A stretch of DNA of 64,000 nt from Candidatus Thioglobus perditus (GCA_002909145.1 PNQY01000062.1:1-64000), one strand, 5' to 3'. Positions 48,373 through 57,652 are shown, counted from the stretch's first letter. Translations and numbers: made by a program. The notes: generated by a model not told the origin, from the sequence alone.

Positions 48373-49880
48373 ATAGTCTACGATTGTTTTTCCACCCTAG
48401 GGTGGTAACAATGTTGTTTTTAGGTTTTTCAGCAGGCGTTCCAATTCTACTTATTTTTTCCACACTTGGTTTATGGCTCAATGAGGCTGGAGTTGCAAAA
48501 TCAACTATTACTTATTTTTCTTGGGCGGCATTAGGGTACTCATTTAAATTTGTGTGGGCTCCACTAGTTGATCGTATGCCTTTGCCGGTTTTAACTCACC
48601 TGCTGGGCAGACGTCGCTCGTGGATGTTGTTATCACAATTGGCAATTATGGCTGCAATTTTATTAATGTCATCAGTTGATCCTAAGTCAAGCGTTGATAG
48701 TTTAACCATTATGGCTTATGGTGCAGTGCTACTAGGATTTTCATCAGCAACACAAGATATTGTAATTGATGCTTATCGTATCGAATCAGCCGATAAAGAT
48801 ATGCAGTCAATGTTAAGTGCAACTTATATTGCAGGTTATCGTATTGGTATGTTGGTAGCTGGAGCGGGTGGTTTATTTATAGCTAGTTATTTAGGCTCTA
48901 CCAAAGAGCTTTATAGTTATTCTGCTTGGTCTAATACTTATGTATTTATGTCTGCTGTTATGCTGATTGGTATTGCAACCACGCTTATTATTGGCGAGCC
49001 AAAATCATCCAAAGCGCAGAGCGAATATAGCACGCTAGATTATGCAAGATTTTTCTTGTTATTTTTGTCTATTGTTGCAGCTTTTATTTTGACATTTATC
49101 TCAACCGCAGACTTAGTTAAATCCTCTAAAGAGGTATTAACTGAAACATTTTCAAATAAACACTTATCCGGGTTTATTGTTGGCAGTTTGCGCATGTTGA
49201 TAGCTTTAGTGGTGGCATATGGTGCGGCTAAGTTGTTAGTTGTGCTTAATATTGTTAATAGATCTATGGTTAATAGCACTTATGTTGACCCAGTAAAAGA
49301 TTTTTTTAACCGTTACGGTATGAGTGTGGCGTTGCTACTACTAGCAGTAATTGGCCTGTACAGAATTAGTGACATTGTGCTTGGCGTAGTGGCTAATATT
49401 TTTTATCAAGATATTGGCTTTACCAAGGTTGAAATTGCCACCATATCTAAAACTTTCGGCCTGTTTATGACTATTGCTGGTGGATTTTTAGGCGGGGTTA
49501 TGGCGATAAGATTTGGAGTATTTAAAGTATTGTTCTTAGGTGCTGCACTCTCAGCACTCACTAACTTATTATTTATTTTGTTGGCCAATGTTGGACATGA
49601 TATTACCTGGTTGTATATAACCATCACTATGGATAATCTATCTGCAGGGTTGGCAGGAGCTGCATTTATTGCATTTTTATCTAGCCTTACTAATATTAAA
49701 TTTACTGCTGTACAGTATGCAGTGTTTTCATCGCTGATGACACTATTACCTAAGATATTTGGTGGTTATTCTGGCACTATGGTTGAAGCATTTGGTTATA
49801 GTGAATTCTTTATGATTACTACGCTGATTGGCGTACCAGTACTTTGGTTAGTATATAAGGTTAAACCGTATATATCATGA
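48366..49880 (+). CDS. ampG: AmpG-type muropeptide permease (MFS)
   Basis: About 504 residues, twelve or more membrane helices. MLFLGFSAGVPILLIFSTLGLWLNEAGV and GYSFKFVWAPLVDR near the N terminus, then SSATQDIVIDAYRIE are AmpG marks. It imports GlcNAc-anhydroMurNAc peptides for recycling. I chose ATG 48366 (MLDSLRLFFHP); the frame also has a TTG three codons earlier. nagZ follows in a four-base overlap, giving a coherent import-and-digest pair. The start overlaps the rhodanese remnant. Confidence 0.93.
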   Translation: MLDSLRLFFHPRVVTMLFLGFSAGVPILLIFSTLGLWLNEAGVAKSTITYFSWAALGYSFKFVWAPLVDRMPLPVLTHLLGRRRSWMLLSQLAIMAAILLMSSVDPKSSVDSLTIMAYGAVLLGFSSATQDIVIDAYRIESADKDMQSMLSATYIAGYRIGMLVAGAGGLFIASYLGSTKELYSYSAWSNTYVFMSAVMLIGIATTLIIGEPKSSKAQSEYSTLDYARFFLLFLSIVAAFILTFISTADLVKSSKEVLTETFSNKHLSGFIVGSLRMLIALVVAYGAAKLLVVLNIVNRSMVNSTYVDPVKDFFNRYGMSVALLLLAVIGLYRISDIVLGVVANIFYQDIGFTKVEIATISKTFGLFMTIAGGFLGGVMAIRFGVFKVLFLGAALSALTNLLFILLANVGHDITWLYITITMDNLSAGLAGAAFIAFLSSLTNIKFTAVQYAVFSSLMTLLPKIFGGYSGTMVEAFGYSEFFMITTLIGVPVLWLVYKVKPYIS

Positions 49881-50866
49881 GCATATTGGGGCCAATTATG
49901 TTGGATGTGTCAGGCTTGACACTAACTAGTGATGAAGAGTCTCAATTAGCAAAGCCATCTGTTGGCGGGGTTATTTTATTTGGACGTAATTTTGAATCGA
50001 TTGAGCAGGTAAACCTGCTAATTAAATCTATACGTGAAGTTAATAGTGAGTTATTAATAGCAGTTGACCATGAGGGTGGGCGTGTACAAAGATTTCGTAC
50101 TGGCTTTACTCATCTGCCATCAATGGCAAAATTTGGCGAGTTGTATGATCAAAACCCATCAGAAGCTACAGATAAAGCATTTTCATGTGGGTTTGTATTA
50201 GCATATGAGTTGTTAGAGGTCGGGGTTGATTTTTCTTTTGCGCCGGTTTTAGATGTTGATTATGGCAACTCTAGTGTGATTGGAGATAGGGCGTTTCATT
50301 CCAATCCAGATGCAATAATAAAACTAGCTGGAGCTTTAATAGACGGCATGCATGAGGCAGGAATGAAGTGTGTGGGTAAGCACTTTCCAGGTCACGGTCA
50401 TGTTGTGGCTGATTCACATCTTGATCTGCCAGTTGATGATAGGCCTATGAGTGAATTAACTCAAGACATAGCAACATTTAAAGGCTTGATTAATAACGGG
50501 CTTGATGCAATTATGCCTGCACATGTTGTGTACTCTCAGGTTGATGACAAACCTGCCGGGTTTTCAACAAAATGGATTAATGATATCTTGCAATCCCAAT
50601 TAGGCTTTGGAGGAGTTATATTTAGTGATGATTTATCTATGCAGGGTGCGCACTTTATTGACAATATTAAAGACAGGGTAAAAGTAGCACTTAATAGTGG
50701 ATGTGATATGGTGTTAATATGTAACCACCCTGAATTAGTAGCCCAAGTTATTAATGTGAATTGGGGTGAAAATGAGAAGTTACAATCAATGCAGGGATAT
50801 AATCAGTATAAATCCGATAAAATATTACATACGCAACATTTAGAAACAATTAAAGATTTATTATGA
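49877..50866 (+). CDS. nagZ: Beta-N-acetylhexosaminidase NagZ
   Basis: Cytoplasmic GH3 enzyme that cuts GlcNAc from anhydro-muropeptides. 329 residues, standard length. GVILFGRNF, IAVDHEGGRVQRF, KHFPGHGHVVADSHLDLP with the catalytic Asp-His loop and VIFSDDLSMQGA with the nucleophile aspartate are all present. Overlaps ampG and the next gene by four bases each. This matches the recycling role with AmpG. Confidence 0.96.
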   Translation: MSILGPIMLDVSGLTLTSDEESQLAKPSVGGVILFGRNFESIEQVNLLIKSIREVNSELLIAVDHEGGRVQRFRTGFTHLPSMAKFGELYDQNPSEATDKAFSCGFVLAYELLEVGVDFSFAPVLDVDYGNSSVIGDRAFHSNPDAIIKLAGALIDGMHEAGMKCVGKHFPGHGHVVADSHLDLPVDDRPMSELTQDIATFKGLINNGLDAIMPAHVVYSQVDDKPAGFSTKWINDILQSQLGFGGVIFSDDLSMQGAHFIDNIKDRVKVALNSGCDMVLICNHPELVAQVINVNWGENEKLQSMQGYNQYKSDKILHTQHLETIKDLL

Positions 50867-51141
50867 GTACAAAAGACCAAGATTTTGAAATTAGACTTCT
50901 TTCTGCAGTTAGAAAAACCTTAATATCAGTTGCCAGAGATACAATGACACAGCCTGGTCTTAAACATCCTTTAAGTGAATCAACTCAGAAAATGATAACT
51001 GATTGTCTAGATATTGTAACTTCGAGGCAGATGGCTTTTGAAAAAAAATCAGGCTCCCATACAAAAATGAAGCCAGTTTATACTGATGAACAAACTGTTC
51101 AGAGTGTTTCTGTTGACGATCTTAAAAAAACTCTAAACTAA
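50863..51141 (+). CDS. Unknown 92-residue cytoplasmic protein
   Basis: I do not recognise this gene. The protein is helical and polar, with IRLLSAVRKTLISVARDTMTQPGLKHPLSESTQKMITDCLDIVTSRQ forming two predicted helices around a PGLKHPLS turn, and an unstructured C-terminal end. No signal, membrane segment or catalytic motif. It is coupled to nagZ by a four-base overlap and convergent with uvrD. The pattern reminds me of small conserved gammaproteobacterial proteins next to nagZ, but I cannot name one. Confidence 0.68.
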   Translation: MSTKDQDFEIRLLSAVRKTLISVARDTMTQPGLKHPLSESTQKMITDCLDIVTSRQMAFEKKSGSHTKMKPVYTDEQTVQSVSVDDLKKTLN

Positions 51142-51144
51142 GTT

Positions 51145-53310
51145 TTATACAAATTCCAAATTAGCATAGCTGGCAATTAGCCATTTAGTGCCAGCTGTTT
51201 TAAACTTTATTTGAATTCTGGCGCTATCACCTTCACCCTCAAAATTAAGTACAGAGCCATAGCCAAATTTTGCGTGTTTGACTGTCACGCCTATTGATAA
51301 TTGCCCACTAGATTCTGGCGCAATATCTTGATTGAATATATCGTCATCCCGATAGTTCTTCTGAGTTGCACCAAATTTTTGTTTAATTTTATTTAAATAT
51401 TCGCTTGGTATCTCATCTAGGAATCTAGAAGGGTAGGCATACAAAGATTGACCGTGCAAAAAGCGCTTAATTGCATATGAGAGCGATAACTTCTTCATAG
51501 CTCTGGTCATGCCCACGTAGCACAATCGTCTTTCTTCGTCCATTAAGTGTGGCTCATCTTTGGATTGTCTAGATGGGAACAGGTCCTCTTCCATTCCACC
51601 TATAAACACATAAGGAAACTCCAAGCCTTTTGCAGAGTGTATAGTCATAAGTTGTACATTTTGATTAGCTGGCGCATTAGTGTCACCACTTGAGTCAAGT
51701 GAGGCTAGTGAAATAAAACCTACTACTTCGTTCATTTCACTGTCATCTTCATGATTGTACTGTTTAGCAGCAGCAATAAGTTCTTCGAGGTTGTCTTTTT
51801 TGCTGCCAGCCTTATCAGTTTTATCATTTGAATAATGATTAACAAGACCTGACTCTTTAAGCAAGTAGGCTACTTTTTCACTTAGTTCAAAGTGTTTAGC
51901 ATCGTCACTCATTTTTTCAATTAGCTGAGTAAAGCCACTAAGTGCGTTTGCCGCCCGTGTTGGTAGATTTGGTGTAATCTGAACTGCCGCTTGATACAGG
52001 CTAGTGTGGTTATCTCGTGCAAATTCACGTACTTTTTCAATTGTTGCATTTCCAATCCCGCGTGTTGGAAAGTTAACTACACGCTCAAACGCCACATTGT
52101 CGGAGCTATTCTCCATAAGTCGAAGATAGCAAAGTGCATCTTTAATTTCAGCACGTTCAAAAAATCTAAGACCTCCATAGATAACATATGGAATGTTATA
52201 TTTAATTAACACCTCTTCAAATACTCTTGATTGAGCATTAGATCTGTATAGAATCGCACACTCATTTGCAGCGGAGCCGTCGTTTATTATTTTTTGAATA
52301 GTACTAACTACATAATCAGCCTCATCTCTCTCAGTTCTGGCTTCATATACATCAATTAAATCACCATCACCAGACGATGTCCATAATGACTTACCCATAC
52401 GATTGGAATTATTGGCAATTAGTGTATTTGATGCTGCTAGGATGTTTCCAGTTGATCTATAGTTTTGCTCAAGGCGAATGGTTTGAATTGGAGAAAAATC
52501 AGTCTCTAGTTTGGTTATGTTTTCAATTTTAGCCCCACGCCATCCATAGATAGACTGATCATCATCGCCAACACAAAACACTTTATTGTTATTGTTAAAT
52601 AATAGATTTATCCATTTATATTGAACAGTGTTGGTGTCTTGGAACTCATCAACTAATATATGCTTAAATCGTTTTTGGTAGTGTTCTAATAATTCAGGAT
52701 TGTTTTTTAATAACTCATAACTGCGCACCAATAGCTCGGCAAAATCAATTAGGTCATTAGCTCGACAATGCGCCTCATAAAGGCTAAATACTTCAATACC
52801 TTTCTTAATAAAATAGTTGTATCCGGCATCTATATCTTGCGCTCGTAGCCCCTCATCTTTTTGTTGGTTAATAAACCATTGGATCTTTCTTACTGGAAAC
52901 TTAGCCTCATCAATGTTATTCTCTTTCATTAGTCTTTTAACAATACGAAACTGATCTTGTGCATCTAGAATTTGAAACGCAGAACTTAGGTTTGCTTTGT
53001 CATAATGTGTGCGCAACAATCTATGGGCTAATCCGTGGAAAGTTCCAACCCACATGCTCTGGATAGGACGTCTTAGTAGCACTCCTAATCTTTCTCGCAT
53101 TTCTAGAGCGGCCTTGTTAGTAAATGTAACGGCCAAGATTGCATCTGTATGGATGTCTTTTTGTGTGACTAAATATGCAATTCTATGAGTTAGCACCCTA
53201 GTTTTTCCACTGCCAGCTCCAGCAAGGATTAAAGAATTATGACTTATGTCAAGAGTAACCGACTCAAGTTGTCTCTGGTTAAGTCCTGCGGTTATTTCTG
53301 ATAAATTCAT
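51145..53310 (-). CDS. uvrD: DNA helicase II UvrD
   Basis: Superfamily 1 helicase of nucleotide excision and mismatch repair. 721 residues from ATG 53310 (MNLSEITAGLNQRQ); a TTG start seven codons upstream is possible but unnecessary. Walker A LAGAGSGKTRVL near 32, Walker B VDEFQDTN, GDDDQSIYGWRGA, YRSTGNI and TIHSAKGLEFPYVF are standard. The C-terminal segment VTVKHAKFGYGSVLNFEGEGDSARIQIKF is the UvrD tail that binds partners. It is alone on its strand. Confidence 0.97.
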   Translation of the reverse strand: MNLSEITAGLNQRQLESVTLDISHNSLILAGAGSGKTRVLTHRIAYLVTQKDIHTDAILAVTFTNKAALEMRERLGVLLRRPIQSMWVGTFHGLAHRLLRTHYDKANLSSAFQILDAQDQFRIVKRLMKENNIDEAKFPVRKIQWFINQQKDEGLRAQDIDAGYNYFIKKGIEVFSLYEAHCRANDLIDFAELLVRSYELLKNNPELLEHYQKRFKHILVDEFQDTNTVQYKWINLLFNNNNKVFCVGDDDQSIYGWRGAKIENITKLETDFSPIQTIRLEQNYRSTGNILAASNTLIANNSNRMGKSLWTSSGDGDLIDVYEARTERDEADYVVSTIQKIINDGSAANECAILYRSNAQSRVFEEVLIKYNIPYVIYGGLRFFERAEIKDALCYLRLMENSSDNVAFERVVNFPTRGIGNATIEKVREFARDNHTSLYQAAVQITPNLPTRAANALSGFTQLIEKMSDDAKHFELSEKVAYLLKESGLVNHYSNDKTDKAGSKKDNLEELIAAAKQYNHEDDSEMNEVVGFISLASLDSSGDTNAPANQNVQLMTIHSAKGLEFPYVFIGGMEEDLFPSRQSKDEPHLMDEERRLCYVGMTRAMKKLSLSYAIKRFLHGQSLYAYPSRFLDEIPSEYLNKIKQKFGATQKNYRDDDIFNQDIAPESSGQLSIGVTVKHAKFGYGSVLNFEGEGDSARIQIKFKTAGTKWLIASYANLEFV

Positions 53311-53319
53311 TGTTTTTTC

Positions 53320-53348
53320 TTGCCTGGTCAATTTTAAGTTGTTATAAT
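53320..53348 (+). promoter_or_regulatory. Promoter of the 61-residue protein gene
   Basis: TTGCCT at 53320-53325 and TATAAT at 53343-53348 with a 17-bp spacer. The predicted start near 53355 leaves a leader of about 75 bases containing the inverted repeat CTTATAT (53360-53366) / ATATAAG (53386-53392). Confidence 0.6.
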
Positions 53349-53430
53349 ATTACCTTTATCTTATATCGGTCTAATTATTGGTCTTATATAAGAGTACAAA
53401 ATTATAAACATTAATTAAGGAGTATCAGCA

Positions 53431-53616
53431 ATGACTTACTATGAAGGCGTTAAAAAAATGGAAGAAATGGGAGTTAATGACAATTACATTCAAGGCTGGG
53501 TAGCAGGTTTTTTAAATAATCCTGAAATTGAAGAGCAAAGAATTACCGATGAGTGGGAATCTGGTTACGAAGATGGCAAAGAGCAAACAGATGCTAACTT
53601 TGCAAACTTCTGCTAA
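53431..53616 (+). CDS. Small acidic protein with twin aromatic-Gly motifs, 61 residues
   Basis: I do not recognise the family with certainty. The sequence has two similar patches, YIQGWVAGFLNNPEIEEQR and WESGYEDGKEQ, each with W/Y-x-x-G-x-x-x-G spacing, and is acidic overall. A perfect AAGGAG site lies upstream, a good promoter stands at 53320-53348 and a strong terminator follows, so it is an independently expressed short gene, perhaps abundant. Similarity of layout to ribosome modulation factor (short, G..W.G repeats) is only superficial. Confidence 0.72.
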   Translation: MTYYEGVKKMEEMGVNDNYIQGWVAGFLNNPEIEEQRITDEWESGYEDGKEQTDANFANFC

Positions 53617-53637
53617 ATTCTAAGCATAAGAATATTT

Positions 53638-53663
53638 AAAGCCCCGTTATCGGGGCTTTTTTT
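53638..53663 (+). terminator. Rho-independent terminator
   Basis: AAAGCCCCG, loop TTAT, CGGGGC and seven T; a textbook GC stem directly after the 61-residue gene. Confidence 0.93.
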
Positions 53664-53684
53664 GTGCATCAATAAAAGTCAGAA

Positions 53685-54638
53685 ATGAGTCCATCTAAAA
53701 ACAATTTATGGCATCAAAATGCAAGGGCTTCACTTAAAGAAGCAAATAGCTGTAATGAATTTTTTCAAACCGATGTATTTGAAAACCAATCTTTTCCAAT
53801 TAAAATACCTTTAGAATTTGCCAATCTGATTGATAAAGATAATCCCAATGACCCTCTATTAAGACAAGTTATTAGCTCAAAATCTAAGCTTAAAGATCCT
53901 GAGTTTAGCCTCTCTCCACTAGAAGATGATAGGCACTCTCCTGTTTCAGGTCTTATCCATAAATATCCTAATAGGGTGCTACTGATTGCTTCTAGAGTTT
54001 GTGCAATTCATTGCCAATACTGTTTTCGTCAAAATTTTGATTATCAGCAGCATGATGCTATTAGCAATTGGATTCAAGTAGAGAATTATATTATCAACAA
54101 CTCACAAATTAATGAGGTTATCTTAAGTGGCGGAGATCCGCTTAGTTTGAGCGATGATAAGTTGGAGTTGTTAATTGGTAATATTGAAAAAATAAAACAT
54201 ATTAAGACTTTGCGTATTCACAGTAGGTCTGCAGTGGTAACTCCAAGTAGAATTACTGACAAGCTAGCAGACATATTAAACAACTCGAAACTTAGTGTTG
54301 TTTTGGTTTTGCATACAAATCATATGCGTGAACTATCAGAGCAATTTGCAAGTGTTGTTAATAAATTAGATGGCATTACTTTATTAAATCAATCAGTTCT
54401 ATTAAAGGGTGTTAATGATTCTTTAGAATCTTTAAGCACCCTTAGTTTAAGGCTGTTTTCTTTAGGGATTTTGCCTTACTATTTACACCTATTAGACAAG
54501 GTTAGTGGCACAGAACATTTTTTAGTGAGTGATAAGCGTGCAAAACAACTACATAAGGAGCTTAAAGCCAACTTGAGTGGTTATCTAGTGCCAAAATTAG
54601 TTAGAGATAAAAATACTGAGTCTAAGGTCTGGCTATAG
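53685..54638 (+). CDS. epmB: EF-P beta-lysylation protein EpmB
   Basis: Radical SAM lysine 2,3-aminomutase-like protein that makes (R)-beta-lysine for elongation factor P. 317 residues (short, without the tetramerisation arm of LAM). Radical SAM cysteines C106, C110, C113 in RVCAIHCQYCFRQ; EVILSGGDPLSLSD and LRIHSRSAVVTPSRI are diagnostic. efp and epmA are not in the window. The 3' end overlaps the convergent tlpA gene by 17 bp. Confidence 0.94.
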   Translation: MSPSKNNLWHQNARASLKEANSCNEFFQTDVFENQSFPIKIPLEFANLIDKDNPNDPLLRQVISSKSKLKDPEFSLSPLEDDRHSPVSGLIHKYPNRVLLIASRVCAIHCQYCFRQNFDYQQHDAISNWIQVENYIINNSQINEVILSGGDPLSLSDDKLELLIGNIEKIKHIKTLRIHSRSAVVTPSRITDKLADILNNSKLSVVLVLHTNHMRELSEQFASVVNKLDGITLLNQSVLLKGVNDSLESLSTLSLRLFSLGILPYYLHLLDKVSGTEHFLVSDKRAKQLHKELKANLSGYLVPKLVRDKNTESKVWL

Positions 54639-55149
54639 TCGCTTTTTCTAAAAAATCTATATCAACTTCACCCATACGAAAGTCAATCAATTTTCCTTCA
54701 GTATCATATACGTATGTAGTAGGCATTCCTAATACTGAACCAAAATCACTAAACTGTGGACCATTTTTTTCATCAAAAATAATAATTGGGTAGTTGACAT
54801 CTAGGTCTTGAGTAAATCTAGCTACAATTTTTTCATTGGTCTGTTCAAAATCTAAGCCTAGTACTTGCACCTTGTCAGAGTGCTTATCGTAGAATTTAAC
54901 AAAAGCAGGTATTTCTTTTACGCATGGTGGGCACCATGTTGCCCAAAAGTTGACTACCAAGTATTTGCCCTTTGTAGATTCTTTAGTGTGCACATTGCCG
55001 TTTAAGTCAGTAAGGGAGAAGTCTGGCAGAGTGATTTGTTTTTCTTTATTCCAAATTTTTTTGGCAGAGTCAATAAGTTCACTAACATTAACTGCTTGAG
55101 CGTAGTTAAAGGTTAAGAATAGTGAGAGTATAATAATAATTTTTTTCAT
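54622..55149 (-). CDS. TlpA/ResA-like thiol-disulfide oxidoreductase
   Basis: 175 residues with a signal peptide (IIIILSLFLTFNYAQA). Active site C73-P-P-C76 in FWATWCPPCVKEIP; cis-proline region MPTTYVYD of the ordinary type, unlike the PSNF in the two other TlpA domains of this window. Probable periplasmic reductant, for example of cytochrome c heme-site cysteines. It is divergent from the ArsC-like gene (14 bp) and overlaps epmB tail to tail. Confidence 0.9.
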   Translation of the reverse strand: MKKIIIILSLFLTFNYAQAVNVSELIDSAKKIWNKEKQITLPDFSLTDLNGNVHTKESTKGKYLVVNFWATWCPPCVKEIPAFVKFYDKHSDKVQVLGLDFEQTNEKIVARFTQDLDVNYPIIIFDEKNGPQFSDFGSVLGMPTTYVYDTEGKLIDFRMGEVDIDFLEKATIARP

Positions 55150-55163
55150 AAGGTTTTGGTGTA

Positions 55164-55511
55164 ATGTCTACAGTAATTTATCATAATCCTAAGTGTTCTA
55201 AATGCAGAACAACCTTGTCTATTTTAGAAGAAAAAGGTGTTGATTTTGAGGTAATTAAATACTTAGAAAGCCCTCCAACTGCAGCTGAATTGAAAGGGTT
55301 GCTTAGTGATTTGGGGCTTAATGCTAGAGATCTTATGCGCAAGGGTGAGAGTGAATATAAAAGTCAAAATCTTAATGATGAATCCCTTAGTGAGGATGAT
55401 TTAATTCAAGCAATGGTTAGCACTCCAATACTTATAGAGCGCCCAATTATAAAAACCGATAAAGGCATAGTAATTGGACGACCTCCAGAGAACGTTTTGA
55501 CTATTATCTAA
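55164..55511 (+). CDS. arsC: ArsC/YfgD-like reductase
   Basis: 115 residues of the glutaredoxin-type arsenate reductase family. Active-site region HNPKCSKCRTTL with C11 and C14; RKGESEYK; TPILIERPIIKTDKGIVIGRPPENV with the conserved arginines that bind oxyanion. No ars operon genes are nearby, and YfgD-type proteins with the same fold have uncertain substrates, so arsenate reduction is only a family-level call. The start is ATG 55164, 14 bp from the divergent tlpA gene. Confidence 0.85.
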   Translation: MSTVIYHNPKCSKCRTTLSILEEKGVDFEVIKYLESPPTAAELKGLLSDLGLNARDLMRKGESEYKSQNLNDESLSEDDLIQAMVSTPILIERPIIKTDKGIVIGRPPENVLTII

Positions 55512-55520
55512 GTTGTATTA

Positions 55521-56180
55521 TTAGTCAACTAGTAAGGTTGATAAATGCCCTTCTCGTCCTTCAATATTAGAATAGTAGACATCGTCAAGTCCTTCAACTA
55601 CTGAGGTTTTAGTCTCTTCTATTGCTAATAAATTTTCACTCCAAGCGCTAAGGTTTTTAAATTCTGCAATTGACAATGCATTGTTAGTAAATTCATTAAT
55701 CCAGGCTATGCGCATAAAAATTGGGGCAATTGCTGCATCGATAATTGAGAAGTCATTGCCGTTGAAAAACTTATCATCACTCTTAACTGACTCAATACGG
55801 GTTAATTTGTTAAACAATGATTCTTTAGCTTTATTAAATTTGTCTTCATCTCCAGTAACAATTGGCATTAATTCTCCAGTAATGCTAGATATAAACTGAA
55901 TCCATGCACGATTCTTAGCTTTTTGAACATTATCAGTTGGATGTGCATCAATATCACTAATGTCATTAATAAACTCACTAATAACTGCTGATTCAAAAAT
56001 AATCTCGTCGTCAGCTTTTAATAATGGCACTTGCCCAGTAGGAGAAATATCTTTAAACCATTGTGGTGGATCCATAATATTTATATAAGTAACCTCATGC
56101 TCAATATTTAACTTGTTTAATAAAATAATTGCATGTTGTGCAAATGGACAAAGTTTAAAGCTGATAAGTTCTAATTTCAT
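55521..56180 (-). CDS. Glutathione S-transferase family protein
   Basis: 219 residues. Thioredoxin-like N-terminal domain with C11-P-F-A-Q (omega-like cysteine active site), SPTGQVPLL and FESAVISEFI for glutathione binding, then an all-helical domain with DFSIIDAAIAPIFMR. Catalyses glutathione-dependent redox or conjugation; substrate unknown. Preceded by a clear AGGAG site. A 17-base palindrome at 56199-56215 lies just upstream, separating it from rlmH. Confidence 0.88.
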   Translation of the reverse strand: MKLELISFKLCPFAQHAIILLNKLNIEHEVTYINIMDPPQWFKDISPTGQVPLLKADDEIIFESAVISEFINDISDIDAHPTDNVQKAKNRAWIQFISSITGELMPIVTGDEDKFNKAKESLFNKLTRIESVKSDDKFFNGNDFSIIDAAIAPIFMRIAWINEFTNNALSIAEFKNLSAWSENLLAIEETKTSVVEGLDDVYYSNIEGREGHLSTLLVD

Positions 56181-56198
56181 ATTTTTTTCTCCTAAAGA

Positions 56199-56215
56199 GG
56201 AAGGCCTTGCCTTCC
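56199..56215. repeat. 17-base palindrome, copy 1
   Basis: GGAAGGCCTTGCCTTCC: a 7-bp GC-rich stem with a 3-base loop. The exact reverse complement occurs at 63916-63932. It stands between rlmH and the GST gene. REP-like element is the best guess; the rlmH transcript may also use it as a terminator, although no T-run follows on that strand. Confidence 0.6.
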
Positions 56216-56221
56216 TTTTGA

Positions 56222-56689
56222 TTATTCCCGATGATAAGGGTGGTTGTTAAGTAGTGAATGCGCCCTATAAATTTGTTCAAGCGCCAATAATCTAGCCATT
56301 GAGTGTGGCAAGGTCAAGTTGGACAGCCCCCATAATTGATTAGCATGCTGTTTGATAGAGGCGCTTAAACCATCAGCCCCACCAATAATTAGTGATACAT
56401 TATCACCATTTTGTTGCCAAGATTCTAGCTGATTAGCTATTGATTTAGTTGTGTGTTGTTTGCCTTTTTCATCAAATGCAATAACTACATTTGAGCCTTT
56501 ACATGCCTTTATTAGTATTTGCGCTTCAAGCTCTTTAATTTGCTCAATATTTTTACCTTTGCGTTTTTGCGCATCAAGGGCAATTAGATTAAAGTTAAGC
56601 TGAGATGGTAGTTGCTTTTGATAATGATTAATCCCTGTTTGTATCCAATCTGGCATTTTTTTGCCAATTGCAATCAGGTTGATCTTCAT
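56222..56689 (-). CDS. rlmH: 23S rRNA (pseudouridine-1915-N3)-methyltransferase
   Basis: SPOUT-type methyltransferase. 155 residues, typical. LIIGGADGLSASIKQHANQ and LTLPHSMARLLALEQIYRAHSLLNNHPYHRE at the C terminus are diagnostic. It is last of the operon MBL hydrolase-nadD-rsfS-rlmH, 4 bp from rsfS. rsfS-rlmH adjacency is widely conserved. Confidence 0.97.
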   Translation of the reverse strand: MKINLIAIGKKMPDWIQTGINHYQKQLPSQLNFNLIALDAQKRKGKNIEQIKELEAQILIKACKGSNVVIAFDEKGKQHTTKSIANQLESWQQNGDNVSLIIGGADGLSASIKQHANQLWGLSNLTLPHSMARLLALEQIYRAHSLLNNHPYHRE

Positions 56690-56693
56690 ATTT

Positions 56694-57026
56694 TTATTTA
56701 CTTTCAGCGCCAGACCAAAGTTTTTCTAGTTTGTAGAATTCTCTGGTTTTTTCAGTCATAACATGTACAACCACTTCGGCCAAATCTATAAGCACCCAGT
56801 GCCCAGTTTCTGTGCCTTCAATACCAACAACCTTCATACCAAGGCGTTTAGCCTCAATTTTCACATTTTCAGCAATACCGCGCACATGTTGTGTTGAGCG
56901 TCCAGTGGCAATAACAATAGCCTCAATATCAGCACTTTGTTCTAGCACTTTCAGGGTAACTACATCCTCACCTTTTAGCTCTTCAATGGTTTCAGTAACG
57001 GTTTTTAGTTGTTGTTCTAGGTTCAT
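56694..57026 (-). CDS. rsfS: Ribosomal silencing factor RsfS
   Basis: 110 residues. Binds uL14 on the large subunit and blocks joining when nutrients are short. ATGRSTQHVRGIAENV, GIEGTETGHWVLIDLAEVVVHVMTEKTREFYKLEKLW are conserved. Overlaps nadD by four bases; the nadD-rsfS-rlmH order is the common one. Confidence 0.96.
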   Translation of the reverse strand: MNLEQQLKTVTETIEELKGEDVVTLKVLEQSADIEAIVIATGRSTQHVRGIAENVKIEAKRLGMKVVGIEGTETGHWVLIDLAEVVVHVMTEKTREFYKLEKLWSGAESK

Positions 57027-57652
57027 AAGCTCTTAATGTAATTAACGATTGAATCTGGCAATAAGTCGGACAGATTTTTTTGTTCGGCTATTTTACCACT
57101 CAAGTTGTCATTTAAAAGAATACTACGAATTTCACTAGAAGAAATATCAAGCATTGGTGTATTAGCAAAATATACATACCCAGATGCTTGGCTTTGTAAA
57201 TCATTGACACTATTTGCTAGCTTAAAATTATGAGTTAGATCTTTTGCAATATCTATACCTGGCCTATTAATAACCACCAGATGGCAATAATTTTTAAACT
57301 CTTTCCAGTCTTTCCAGCTACGCAAGTTAATAAAACTATCGGCACCAATAATTAGGCAAATTGTTGTTTTTGAGTGTTCAGTTTTTATTTCTTTTAGAGA
57401 GTCAATTGTATAAGATTCACCCCCTCTGTCTATTTCGCGAGTGTCGATTGACAAACCATCAAATTCATTTTCTATAATGCGCAGCATAGCAAGGCGCTGA
57501 GTTGTTGAGAAGTTAAGTGTGTCTTTGTGTACAGGGTTGGCACACGGCATCAAAAACAGCTTGGATAATGCCAGCTCATTTTTAATTGCTATTGTATTAT
57601 TTAGATGAGCAAAATGAATAGGATCAAATGACCCGCCAAACACTCCGATCAT
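57023..57652 (-). CDS. nadD: Nicotinate-nucleotide adenylyltransferase
   Basis: Makes deamido-NAD from nicotinate mononucleotide and ATP. 209 residues; GVFGGSFDPIHFAHL with the nucleotidyltransferase HxGH-like motif (HFAH), LIIGADSFINLRSWKDWKE and the C-terminal DISSSEIRSILL. Coupled by four-base overlaps to the MBL hydrolase gene before and rsfS after it. Confidence 0.96.
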   Translation of the reverse strand: MIGVFGGSFDPIHFAHLNNTIAIKNELALSKLFLMPCANPVHKDTLNFSTTQRLAMLRIIENEFDGLSIDTREIDRGGESYTIDSLKEIKTEHSKTTICLIIGADSFINLRSWKDWKEFKNYCHLVVINRPGIDIAKDLTHNFKLANSVNDLQSQASGYVYFANTPMLDISSSEIRSILLNDNLSGKIAEQKNLSDLLPDSIVNYIKSL

